In this document: in pieces, positions 8,370 through 17,113 of the stretch | How positions within the stretch are numbered: position 1 is the stretch's first letter | Layout: each line of letters begins with the position of its first letter | Assembly (NCBI RefSeq): GCF_028607085.1 | Contig: NZ_CP117411.1 | Location: 2,542,001-2,606,000 of the forward strand | Direction of reading: 5' to 3' | DNA length: 64,000 bases | Source: Sphingomonas naphthae | GTDB taxonomy: Bacteria; Pseudomonadota; Alphaproteobacteria; Sphingomonadales; Sphingomonadaceae | The notes under the pieces: generated by a model | Told to the model about the DNA's origin: nothing | Databases searched by the model: none | Seen by the model: the letters and a program-made list of their open reading frames with translations, nothing else | Made by a program: the position numbers and the translations under genes

Positions 8370-9670
8370 GCGCCCAGCACCCCCGGCAGCCACAATGCCA
8401 GCGCCGGGACGGCGATCAGCAGAGCGAGGTGGATGAAATCGGCGATCAGGAAGGGAATGATCCCCTTGAAGATCGTGCCCAACGGAATGTCCTTGGCCAT
8501 CGCGTGGATGACGTAGACGTTGAGGCCGAGCGGCGGATGGACGAAGCCGATCTCCATCGTGCGGACCAGGAAGATGCCGAACCAGATCGGGCTGAGGCCG
8601 AGGCTTTCGGCGATCGGCAGGAAGATCGGCGTGGTCAGCAGCATCAGCGCGAGACCGTCCAGCACCGATCCCAGCAACAGCAGCACCAGCGCCATCACCA
8701 CGATCGCGAGCGTCGGGCTGGCGTGGACCTCCAGCACCAGCCGGGACAGCTGATCGGCGATGCCGCTCACGCTGACGAAGGTGGCGAACAGGATCGCGCC
8801 GATGATGACGACATAGATCATGCCGGCGGTGCGCAGCGTGCTGGCCAGTGCCCCGGCGAAGGCGGCGCGGGTGAAGCCGCCACGGAACGCCCAGAGGATC
8901 AGCGCGCCGACCACGCCCACGGAGGCGGCCTCGGTCGGCGTGAACCAGCCGATCATCAGCCCGCCGATCACGAACAGGATCAGCAGCAGTACATCGGCGA
9001 TGCGGCGCAGCGCCGGCAGCCGCTCGCGCCACGGCGCGCGCTCGGTGCGCGGGCCGAGCGCGGGGTTGCGCCAGCACAGGAACCAGATGGTCGCCATGTA
9101 GAAGAGTGCCTGGGTCGCGCCGGGAAGGATCGACGCGGCGAACAGCTTGCCGATCGATTGTTCGGCGATGATGCCGAATACGATCAGCGCGCCCGAGGGT
9201 GGCACCAGCGACCCCAGCGTGCCGCCCGCCGCCAGCGCGCCGGTGGCGAAGCCGGGGGCATAGCCCGCGCGGCGCATCTCCGGCAGCGCGACCGAGCTGA
9301 TCGTGGCGACGGTGGCGAGGCTCGATCCGCTGATCGCGCCGAAGCCCGCGCAGCCGCCGATCGAGGCGAGCGCCAGCCCGCCGCGCCGATGGCCGAGGAA
9401 TCGCGCGGCGGCGGCGAAGAAGTCGCGACTCGCGCCGGCCGCGAAGCAGAGGTGCGCCATCAGCAGGAACAGCGGCAGCACGCCCAGTTCGTAGCGCGAG
9501 ATCGTCTCGAAGGAGACGACGCCGATCTTCACGACGGCCGCTTCGGGGGTGATGAGGAGGGCGAGGCCGGCAAGGCCGACGAGCCCCAGCCCCACCCCGA
9601 TCGGCGTGCCGATCGAGAGGAGGACGAGGAGGGCGACGATCCCGAGGACGCCGATCAGTTCGGGGCTCAT
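8366..9670 (-). CDS. TRAP transporter large permease (DctM family)
   Basis: A 434-residue, strongly hydrophobic protein starting MSPELIGVLGIVALLVLLSI, with about a dozen membrane segments. DctM hallmarks are LPLFLLMAHLCFAAGASRDF, LVPPSGALIVFGIIAEQSIG and LGLNVYVIHAMAKD near the C-terminus. It moves substrate in sodium- or proton-coupled symport with the small permease and the DctP receptor. The start at 9670 overlaps the end of the small permease gene by 4 nt and its end overlaps the receptor gene by 4 nt. It is full length, with nothing missing that I can see. Confidence 0.93.
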   Translation of the reverse strand: MSPELIGVLGIVALLVLLSIGTPIGVGLGLVGLAGLALLITPEAAVVKIGVVSFETISRYELGVLPLFLLMAHLCFAAGASRDFFAAAARFLGHRRGGLALASIGGCAGFGAISGSSLATVATISSVALPEMRRAGYAPGFATGALAAGGTLGSLVPPSGALIVFGIIAEQSIGKLFAASILPGATQALFYMATIWFLCWRNPALGPRTERAPWRERLPALRRIADVLLLILFVIGGLMIGWFTPTEAASVGVVGALILWAFRGGFTRAAFAGALASTLRTAGMIYVVIIGAILFATFVSVSGIADQLSRLVLEVHASPTLAIVVMALVLLLLGSVLDGLALMLLTTPIFLPIAESLGLSPIWFGIFLVRTMEIGFVHPPLGLNVYVIHAMAKDIPLGTIFKGIIPFLIADFIHLALLIAVPALALWLPGVLGA

Positions 9671-10188
9671 GCGGCGCGCCTTGCGAATATCTGGCGGATG
9701 AAGAGGCCGGCGACCGTGAGCGCGGTGGCGATCCACAGCAGGCGGAACCAGCGGAGCGGCAGGCCGAGCAATTCGGTGCGCTCATGCCCCGCCCACAGAT
9801 CGGCCAGCACGATAAGCGAACCGACCACCGCCAGCAGGAACAGCGCCGCGCACAGGACGGAGGCGAAGCGGGCGAAGGCGTCGGCCGTCGCCGGCTTCAT
9901 CCGCTCGGTGAAGATATGGACCGAGGCGTGGGCGCGCTGGAGCGTGGCCGACACCATCGCGGCGGATGCGATCAGCACCACGGCGAGCTGCACCACCTCG
10001 ATCGAGCCCAGCAGGGTAAAGCCGGTGTGGCGGCCGAGGACGGCGAGCGCGTCGGTCGCGGTCGCGCCGAGCAGGCCGGCCGAGCCGACGAAGAAGACCG
10101 CGCGGCCGAGCCAGCCCGCCTTTTCAGGCGGCGGATCGACCTCGCTGGGGTCGGCCGATGATTCGGGGAGGGCGTCGGCATCAAGCAT
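9667..10188 (-). CDS. TRAP transporter small permease (DctQ family)
   Basis: A 173-residue protein with four predicted membrane spans (LGRAVFFVGSAGLLGATATD; VVQLAVVLIASAAMVSA; ASVLCAALFLLAVVGSLIVL; LLWIATALTVAGLFIRQIF), the usual DctQ layout. A conserved charged stretch FTERMKPATADAF sits between spans 2 and 3. I start it at the ATG at 10188; a TTG at 10200 would add four residues, and neither has a clear ribosome site. It is the first gene of the operon, and the 170-nt gap before the divergent marR gene must hold its promoter. Confidence 0.85.
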   Translation of the reverse strand: MLDADALPESSADPSEVDPPPEKAGWLGRAVFFVGSAGLLGATATDALAVLGRHTGFTLLGSIEVVQLAVVLIASAAMVSATLQRAHASVHIFTERMKPATADAFARFASVLCAALFLLAVVGSLIVLADLWAGHERTELLGLPLRWFRLLWIATALTVAGLFIRQIFARRAA

Positions 10189-10358
10189 GACGGCCGCCAA
10201 CGTCGATTTTCGCCACCGCGTCCAATCTCCACATTAGCTTTTGCAGCTTCTCGGTCGGCTGCGTATCAATATGACATGACCGAGATCGTCTACATTCTCA
10301 ACAATCAAATTTTCAACGATATTCGATTCGTCGATTTTTTCGTTGCTGGAGCCTCCCG
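10189..10358. promoter_or_regulatory. Divergent control region between the TRAP operon and marR
   Basis: This 170-base gap separates the divergent operon and regulator genes and is visibly A+T-richer than its surroundings. From about 10290 to 10335 there are repeated CAACRAT words (CAACAAT near 10301, CAACGAT near 10316) in an AT-rich context. They could be operator half-sites for the MarR protein. The promoters themselves cannot be fixed with confidence. Confidence 0.45.
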
Positions 10359-10847
10359 ATGACCACGCGGCGGCGCGCCGCGCCCGATGCGGCGACGGCC
10401 GAACAGGTGAGCCTCGGCCGGCTCGACCATTATCTCGGCTTCCGCCTGCGGCGCCTCCAGAACCAGCTGTCGAAGCAGTTCGCGGCGGCGACGGCGCTTC
10501 ACGGGCTGCGATCGGGGCTGTTCACCGCGCTCGCCATCATCGAGGCCAATCCCGGCATTTCGCAGAACCGGCTCGCTCGCGAGGTCGGGCTCGACAAGTC
10601 GCTGGTGGTACTGATCCTCGACGATCTGGAAAAGCGCGGCTGGGCCGAGCGGCGCCGCTCGGCCGCCGATCGCCGCCGCCACGAACTGGGCCTGACCGAC
10701 GAGGGCCAGCGCATGCTCAACCAATTGTTCGAGTCGCTCGACGAGACGGAGAAGGGCGTCTTCGACCGGCTTTCGCCCGACGAGATCGAACAGCTCCACC
10801 AGCTGCTCGATCGCGCCTATTCGCTGTGGGACGACGGGGCGAAATAG
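10359..10847 (+). CDS. MarR family transcriptional regulator
   Basis: A 162-residue winged-helix protein with MarR features: a dimer helix (RLDHYLGFRLRRLQNQL), then the recognition region LARALEANPGIS-like (NPGISQNRLAREVGLDKSL) and the wing ERRRSAADRRRHELGLTDEG, in which the DRR motif is typical. The ATG follows a GGAG ribosome site. It is transcribed away from the TRAP/CoA-transferase operon, which is the standard arrangement for a regulator of that operon that responds to the substrate or its CoA ester. It could also act on the TonB receptor operon that starts 224 nt downstream. Which ligand releases it is unknown. Confidence 0.9.
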   Translation: MTTRRRAAPDAATAEQVSLGRLDHYLGFRLRRLQNQLSKQFAAATALHGLRSGLFTALAIIEANPGISQNRLAREVGLDKSLVVLILDDLEKRGWAERRRSAADRRRHELGLTDEGQRMLNQLFESLDETEKGVFDRLSPDEIEQLHQLLDRAYSLWDDGAK

Positions 10848-11070
10848 CATCGTCTGATAAAAGACTGTTGACGAACTCCACCAATTAGTTTCATCTCATA
10901 ACACATCGCGAGGGCGGTGGGGCGCATGGCGAAGACGTTGGCGCACGAGAGGAATGTCTGTCGGCTCCCCGCATTTCGCGGCGTGACGGCCTGCGCCCGC
11001 ACGCGGCGGCGCGCACATCCCTCTCCCGAAGAACAGGCGCTGGCCGGAAAGGCCAGTTCGGGAGGATATC

Positions 11071-13782
11071 ATGGGCGGTCGTTTTCTTACTCACGCTTCC
11101 AGCTTCGCTTTCGCGGTCGCGACCCTGGCGGTAACGCCGCTTGCGGCACAGACCGCGCCGCAACGCGCCACCCCTGCCCCGGCGGCACCGGCGGCACCGG
11201 CCGCGGACGATGAAACGGCGGAGATCATCGTCACCGGCACCAGCATCCGCGGCGTCGCCCCGGTCGGTTCCTCGCTGGTGGCCGTCGGCCGTTCCGAGAT
11301 CGAACAGTCCGCCGCGACGACCACGATCCGCATCCTTCAGGAAACGCCCCAGGTTCTGAACTATGGCGTGTCCGACACGTCGCGCAGCGGCGCCGGCGGC
11401 GCCAGCAACGTGGCCTACGGCAATTCGATCAACCTGCGCGGCGTCGGCCCCTATGCCACGCTCACCCTCATCAACGGCCGCCGCGCCGTGCCGCAGGGCA
11501 CCGCCGGCAACAGCGTCGATCCGTCGACCATCCCCACCCTCGCGCTGGAGCGCGTCGAGATCATCCCCGACGGCGCCTCGGCCATCTACGGATCGGACGC
11601 GGTGGCCGGCGTGGCCAACCTGATCCTGCGCCGCAATTATCGCGGGCTCGAGATCGACGTGCAGAACAGCTTCGCCAACCATTATCGCGAGAGCCAGATC
11701 GGCGCGATCGCCGGCCATAAGTGGGAAACCGGCCAGATCACCGCGTCCTTCCAGCACACCTATCGCACCAACCTGTCCGGCGTGCATCGCGACTTCTATG
11801 CAGCCGACCTGCGCGATCGCGGCGGCGCGGACTATCGTGTCACGCAATGCTCGCCCGGCAACATCGTGATCGGCGGCGTAAGCTATGCGATCCCGGCGGG
11901 CGGTGCGACCCCGGCCAATCTGGTGCGCGGCACCACCAACCGCTGCGACAATCTGAAGGCGATCGATCTCGTGCCCCAGCAGGAGATCAACAGCGGCACC
12001 ATCACCTTCGATCAGGAAATCACAGATGGCGTGAAGCTCTACGCCGATGTCTATGCCTCCCGCCGTGACGCCTTCCGCCGCTCGCAGACCGCGACCGCGA
12101 ACCTGACCGTGCCGCGCACCAACGCCTTCTTCGTCGCGCCGACCGGCACGGCGCCGGCCAGCGAGACCGTCCAATATTCCTTCGCCGGCGATTATGGCCC
12201 CACCTCCGGCACGGACATCATGTCGAAGGCGATCCAGGGCACGCTGGGCGTCACCGCCGACCTGTTCGGGGACTGGCAGGCCGACGTCTATGGCTCGGTC
12301 GGCTACAACCACGATCTCGTCCACAGCGAAGGCAACCAGATCGACACCGCGTCGCTGACGGCGGCGCTGGCCAGCAGCAATCCGGCGACGGCTTTCAATC
12401 CCTATGGCACGACGGTGAACAGCCAGAGCGTGATCGATGCGATCATGAACAATGTCACCGACACCGAGGGACGCAGCCGGATGCGCGCGGCGGAAGCGTC
12501 GATGAACGGTACGCTCTTCACCCTGCCGGGCGGCGCCGTGAAGCTGGCCATCGGCGCCGAATATAACAAGCTGAAGCTGCGCACCGGCCAGATTCGCGGC
12601 CGTCGCGGCGCGCAGACCGGAACGGACCAGCGGCTCGGCCGCAACGTGAAATCGGCCTATGCCGAATTGCTCGTCCCGATCTTCGGGCCGGACAACGCCA
12701 TCCCCGGCTTCTACCGCCTCGAACTGGATATCGCCGGCCGCATCGACAAATATAGCGATGTCGGCACCACGAAGAATCCCAAGGTCGGCATTAACTGGTC
12801 GCCGGTTCGCGATCTGAAGCTGCACGGCAGCTACGGGGAATCCTTCCGCGCGCCGCTGCTCACCAATCTCGTCAGCGCGGGCGGAACGCAGCTCTATATC
12901 CAGAATTATTTCGATCCGACCGTCAATGCGACGGTGCAGGGCGTGGCGCTGTCCGGCGGCAACCTCAACCTCCAGCCGGAAACGGCGCGCACATGGTCGG
13001 TCGGCGGCGAATATTCGCCGAGCTTCCTGCCCGGCGCGCAACTCAGCCTGAACTATTTCGACCTGGTCTATGAAGGACAGATCAACGGCTACCTCTCCAA
13101 CCTGAACGTGCTGCGGCAGGAAAATCTCTACAGCTCGATCATCACGCGCGGCACGGCCGCACAGGCGCGGATCGCCGAGCTGGTCGCCTCCGGGCTGACG
13201 GTCAACGGCGGCACGCCGGCCAACGCGCTGGCGGCGCAGGTCTTCGTCGAGGGGCGGCCGAGCAATCTGGGCGTGACGATCACCCGCGGCATCGATTTCG
13301 GCCTCGCCGTGCCGGTGGCCACCGAAAACGCCGGCGATTTCCGCTTCTCGGTCCGGGGCACCCATTTCCTGGCCTACAAGGTCGGCATCACGCCCACGTC
13401 GCCCGTGATCGATCAGGTCAACAACATCGATTATCCGCTGAAGTGGCGCGCCCGCGGCACGCTCGGCTGGTCGAAGGGCGGGTTCGACGGCAGCGTCGTG
13501 ATGGCGTGGCAGAACGGCTACAACAACACCTACGTCACGCCGATCGCGAAGATCAAAGCCTATACGACGTTCGATCTGCGCCTGGCCTATGACCTCAGCG
13601 ACAGCGGTATTCCAGGGACGGAAGGGTTGAAGATCGGTATCGACGTGCAGAACCTGTTCGATCGCGATCCGCCGTTCGTGGACCTCGCGCCGACCAGCAA
13701 TGGCGGCGGCGGCGGCTTCGATCCGCAGACCACCAACGCGATCGGCCGCATGATCGCTTTCTCCCTCTCGAAGAAGTTCTAA
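11071..13782 (+). CDS. TonB-dependent receptor of the ester-utilisation operon
   Basis: A 903-residue outer membrane receptor. It has a signal peptide (cleavage after AAQT, near residue 27), an Ala/Pro-rich spacer, a plug domain opening EIIVTGTSIRGVAPVG and containing NLRGVGPYATLTLINGRR, then a long beta barrel ending in the expected aromatic residue (SLSKKF). It imports a bulky ligand using TonB energy. The start is fixed by GGGAGG 6 nt upstream of the ATG. The next gene begins inside its stop codon (TAATG), and three secreted hydrolase genes follow, so the ligand is probably an ester or its breakdown products. A -35-like TTGACG at 10868 could belong to its promoter in the 223-nt gap after marR. 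Confidence 0.93.
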   Translation: MGGRFLTHASSFAFAVATLAVTPLAAQTAPQRATPAPAAPAAPAADDETAEIIVTGTSIRGVAPVGSSLVAVGRSEIEQSAATTTIRILQETPQVLNYGVSDTSRSGAGGASNVAYGNSINLRGVGPYATLTLINGRRAVPQGTAGNSVDPSTIPTLALERVEIIPDGASAIYGSDAVAGVANLILRRNYRGLEIDVQNSFANHYRESQIGAIAGHKWETGQITASFQHTYRTNLSGVHRDFYAADLRDRGGADYRVTQCSPGNIVIGGVSYAIPAGGATPANLVRGTTNRCDNLKAIDLVPQQEINSGTITFDQEITDGVKLYADVYASRRDAFRRSQTATANLTVPRTNAFFVAPTGTAPASETVQYSFAGDYGPTSGTDIMSKAIQGTLGVTADLFGDWQADVYGSVGYNHDLVHSEGNQIDTASLTAALASSNPATAFNPYGTTVNSQSVIDAIMNNVTDTEGRSRMRAAEASMNGTLFTLPGGAVKLAIGAEYNKLKLRTGQIRGRRGAQTGTDQRLGRNVKSAYAELLVPIFGPDNAIPGFYRLELDIAGRIDKYSDVGTTKNPKVGINWSPVRDLKLHGSYGESFRAPLLTNLVSAGGTQLYIQNYFDPTVNATVQGVALSGGNLNLQPETARTWSVGGEYSPSFLPGAQLSLNYFDLVYEGQINGYLSNLNVLRQENLYSSIITRGTAAQARIAELVASGLTVNGGTPANALAAQVFVEGRPSNLGVTITRGIDFGLAVPVATENAGDFRFSVRGTHFLAYKVGITPTSPVIDQVNNIDYPLKWRARGTLGWSKGGFDGSVVMAWQNGYNNTYVTPIAKIKAYTTFDLRLAYDLSDSGIPGTEGLKIGIDVQNLFDRDPPFVDLAPTSNGGGGGFDPQTTNAIGRMIAFSLSKKF

Positions 13783-15326
13783 TGATGAAGAGCCCCGCTT
13801 TCGCTCCCCTGCTGCTGGCGGGGCTCTGCCTCGCCGCCACGCCCGCCTTCGCCGATGTCACCAAGGTCAGCGGGCCGGTGCCGGTGACGGCGACCAGCCA
13901 GATCTACAATTCGGCGGACGTGCCCGGCGCGCTGCCGGCCGTGAACCTCGCCGCCGCCGGCTATGTCGAGGAGGAATATTTGCTCCACGGCACCGCCGAT
14001 GCGTTCCGCCGCGATCCGTCGGGCGCGCTCGCCGTGCTGGCGAAGGACATCCCCTACGGCACGCGCATCATCGTGCGCCGCCCGAAATCGGCCGCGAAGT
14101 TCAGCGGGGTCGTCCATTTCGAGCCGATCCACCCGTCGCAGGGCGGCACCAGCCATTGGCTGGCGACCTACAAATATATTCTCGCGCGCGGCGACATCTA
14201 TGTCGCGGCGGGCCTGGGCGACGACGCGCCGACCCGCGCGACATCGGCCAAGGGGCCGGTGCCCAACGCCCAGAGCCAGATCCTCCACTGGTACGAGCCC
14301 GATCGCTACAAGCCGATCGTCTGGCCGGAGGAGGATGGCATCCGCTATCAGGTGATGGCGGACATCGGCGCGCTTCTCCGCAGCGACCGGGTCGACAATC
14401 CGCTGAAGGGCCTGAAGGTCCGCCGGCTGCTCGTCGGCGGCTGGTCGTTCACGGGCAGCGTCCAGCGCACCTTCATCAACGAAGGCTTCCACGATCGCGC
14501 GCGCCTGCCGGGCGGCAAGCCGGTGTTCGACGGCTATCTGCTGGGCATCTCCTCGCGCTGGAACGGCGGCGGCTACGTCCCCCTCAACAATGCCGAAAAG
14601 TCCATCGCCAACGATGATCCGCGCCGCCAACTGAAGCCGATCGACGTGCCCGTGATCGAGTTCATGACCGAGTTCGAGGTCGCATCCGGCAAAGGCGCGC
14701 AGATGCCCGACAGCGATGCGAAGGTCGGCGCCCACCGCCTCTATCAGCTCGGCGGGGTGATCCACGGATCGAGCCAGGTCGACGGCAATCCGCCCCGCGA
14801 CAAGCGCGCCAACATGCTCCAGCTGGCCGCGAAGGGCTATCCGATCGCCGAGGTGCGTGGCGAGGAGCCGGGCAGCGCCTGCCCGCTTCCCATCAGCGAC
14901 CTGCCGCATGGCCCCCTCGCCCGCGCGGCGCTGGATAATCTGCTGCGCTGGACCGACAAGGGCACGCCCGCCCCGCACGCGACCCCGCTGGAATGGACCG
15001 CCGACGGCAAGATCGCCCGAGATCCCGTCGGCAATGCGCTCGGCGGCCTGCGCCCCGCCGAACTGACCGTGCCGCTGGCCCGCTATGGCGCCTATCAGGG
15101 CACCGATCTGCCGCAATGCGTGCCGCCCAAGGGCCGGCCGCTGTTCCTGCATAACGACCTGCCCGCCGCCGAGATGAAGGCACGCTACGGATCGGCCGCC
15201 GCCTACACCGCCGCCTACGCCAAGGCGCTCGACAGACTGGTGGCGGACCGCTTCCTGCTCGCCGAGGACGCCCCCGCGCTCAAGGCGCACGCCGCCGCGC
15301 AGGCCAAAGCCGCTTTCGCCCGCTGA
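13782..15326 (+). CDS. Secreted alpha/beta hydrolase domain-containing protein (Abhydrolase_10-like)
   Basis: A 514-residue protein with a signal peptide (LLLAGLCLAATPAFA, cleavage near residue 24). It has an alpha/beta hydrolase nucleophile motif GGWSFTG with Ser222, and a likely acid/His region in the C-terminal half (QLGGVIHGSSQVDG near residue 325). The layout fits the family annotated as alpha/beta hydrolase domain-containing protein, which has few characterised members. The reaction is presumably ester hydrolysis outside the cytoplasm. The ATG overlaps the receptor's stop codon by one base; a second ATG is the next codon. Together with the two following genes it forms a three-esterase set fed by one receptor. 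Confidence 0.8.
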   Translation: MMKSPAFAPLLLAGLCLAATPAFADVTKVSGPVPVTATSQIYNSADVPGALPAVNLAAAGYVEEEYLLHGTADAFRRDPSGALAVLAKDIPYGTRIIVRRPKSAAKFSGVVHFEPIHPSQGGTSHWLATYKYILARGDIYVAAGLGDDAPTRATSAKGPVPNAQSQILHWYEPDRYKPIVWPEEDGIRYQVMADIGALLRSDRVDNPLKGLKVRRLLVGGWSFTGSVQRTFINEGFHDRARLPGGKPVFDGYLLGISSRWNGGGYVPLNNAEKSIANDDPRRQLKPIDVPVIEFMTEFEVASGKGAQMPDSDAKVGAHRLYQLGGVIHGSSQVDGNPPRDKRANMLQLAAKGYPIAEVRGEEPGSACPLPISDLPHGPLARAALDNLLRWTDKGTPAPHATPLEWTADGKIARDPVGNALGGLRPAELTVPLARYGAYQGTDLPQCVPPKGRPLFLHNDLPAAEMKARYGSAAAYTAAYAKALDRLVADRFLLAEDAPALKAHAAAQAKAAFAR

Positions 15327-15349
15327 CCCTCGCCCCAAGGGAGTATCTT

Positions 15350-17113
15350 TTGGCCTATCGCCCCTTCCTCGCGCTGACGCTCGCGGCCGCCGGCCTATCG
15401 ACCGCGCTGGCGCTGATCCCCCCGGCGGTGGCCGCCGATGCCGCCCCGGCGCCCCTGCCGGCGAGCTTCGGCCATTATCAGCCGGCCGAGCCCTATGACG
15501 GCATCTCGACCCACACTTTCTACCTGCCGATGCGCGACGGGGTGAAGCTGGCGGTGCGGGTCGAGCGGCCGATGAAGGCGGGCAAGGTCGTCGAGGAGAA
15601 GCTCCCCGTCGTGTGGCACCACACGCTGTCGGTCAGCCAGGAGGATCGCGACGGCACCGGCGAGCGGGTCAGCACCTTCCGCCAGGTCTCGAAACTGGTG
15701 CCCTATGGCTATGTCGTGGTGCAGGTGGCGCGGCGCGGCAACGGCCAGTCGCTCGGCGAGCGGCGCGGCTATCACGATCGCAACGAGGCGCAGGACGCCT
15801 ATGACATCACCCAATGGCTCGCCGCCCAGCCCTGGTCGGACGGGAAGGTCGGCATCTACGGCTGCTCCAACACCGGCGACGCGGCGATGCACGCGCTCAC
15901 CATGCGGCCGCCCGCGCTCAAGGCGGCGTTCGCGGGCTGCTTCTCGTGGCAGAAATATGATGCCTTCCGACGCGGCGGCATCTTCGCCCAATGGGGCACC
16001 GGCCCGACCCGCACCATCGCCGACGATCTCGCCATCCCCCCGGTCGAGACCGATCCCGACAAGGTGCTGCTGAAACAGGCCGCCGAGGAGCATCAGCGCT
16101 CCACGCCTTTGTTCGAGCTGTGGAAGAGCCTGCCCTTCCGCGACAGTTTCGCCCCGCTCGTCGCCAGCCGTTTCTGGGCCGAGGGCAGCGCGGGCAATTA
16201 CGCCGACCAGATCCGCCGATCGGGCGTTGCGCTCTACATCATGGGCGGCTGGTTCGATGAACTGCGCGATCAGGGCCTCATCACCCATCTCAACGTGCCG
16301 GGCTCGCGGGTCATCATCGGCCCGTGGAAGCATTGCAACAATGACGGGTTCGCCTTGCTGGAGGAGATGCACCGCTTCTTCGACCAGCACCTGAAGGGTA
16401 TCGACACCGGCATCGTCCGCGAACCGGCGATCCATTATTACACCGTCAACGCCGACCCAAAGACGGCATGGCGCGCCACCGACACATGGCCGCTCGCCGC
16501 GACCAGGCCGCAGACGCTCGCCCTCTCCGGCACGATGCTCGGCGGCAAATCCACCGCCAAGCCGCGCAGTTTCCCAGCGCGCTACGACGCCAAATGCCCC
16601 GAGGCGGGCAGCGGATCGACCGTCCAGCCCTGTCACTTCGCCGGATCGGGCGCGAGCTTCACCGGCGCGGCGCTCAAGGCCGATACCGAGGTGACCGGCA
16701 ACGCCATCGCCAACCTCTGGGTCGCCTCGTCGGGCAAGGACGCCAACGTCTTCGCCTATCTCGAGGATGTCGCGCCCGACGGCACGGTGACGGTCGTGAC
16801 CGAAGGCCGCCTGCGCGCCTCGCTCCGCAAGACCGCGACCGCGCCGTGGAAGATGCCCGCCGGCGTGCCGTGGCATCCGTCGAACGGCGAGGATGCGATG
16901 CCGCTCACCCCCGGCGAGCCGGTCGCGCTCAGCTTCGACATGCTGCCCACGTCCTGGCTGTTCAAAGCCGGCCACCGCATCCAGATCACCGTGACGGGTT
17001 CCGACCATCGCGAGCGGGCGCGCGACATCGATCCGGCGCCGGCCATCACCCTCTATGGCGACGAGGCGCACCCCTCGGCGGTGACCCTGCCGGTCATCCC
17101 GGCCGGGGCATGA
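15350..17113 (+). CDS. CocE/NonD family hydrolase with cysteines beside the catalytic Ser and His
   Basis: A 587-residue secreted serine hydrolase (X-Pro dipeptidyl-peptidase S15/CocE superfamily) with a signal peptide ending near AVAAD (residue 30). Visible elements are LPMRDGVKLAVRVERP, the nucleophile GIYGCSNTGDAAMH (Ser173), GGWFDELRDQG (Asp303) and IIGPWKHCNNDG (His328), followed by a C-terminal jelly-roll domain (residues 390-587). The start is TTG at 15350, supported by GGGAG 7 nt upstream; no in-frame ATG precedes the signal peptide. Cys172 directly precedes the catalytic serine and Cys329 directly follows the histidine, a pattern typical of tannases rather than of CocE (see findings). 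Its stop overlaps the tannase gene ATG by 4 nt. Confidence 0.88.
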   Translation: MAYRPFLALTLAAAGLSTALALIPPAVAADAAPAPLPASFGHYQPAEPYDGISTHTFYLPMRDGVKLAVRVERPMKAGKVVEEKLPVVWHHTLSVSQEDRDGTGERVSTFRQVSKLVPYGYVVVQVARRGNGQSLGERRGYHDRNEAQDAYDITQWLAAQPWSDGKVGIYGCSNTGDAAMHALTMRPPALKAAFAGCFSWQKYDAFRRGGIFAQWGTGPTRTIADDLAIPPVETDPDKVLLKQAAEEHQRSTPLFELWKSLPFRDSFAPLVASRFWAEGSAGNYADQIRRSGVALYIMGGWFDELRDQGLITHLNVPGSRVIIGPWKHCNNDGFALLEEMHRFFDQHLKGIDTGIVREPAIHYYTVNADPKTAWRATDTWPLAATRPQTLALSGTMLGGKSTAKPRSFPARYDAKCPEAGSGSTVQPCHFAGSGASFTGAALKADTEVTGNAIANLWVASSGKDANVFAYLEDVAPDGTVTVVTEGRLRASLRKTATAPWKMPAGVPWHPSNGEDAMPLTPGEPVALSFDMLPTSWLFKAGHRIQITVTGSDHRERARDIDPAPAITLYGDEAHPSAVTLPVIPAGA

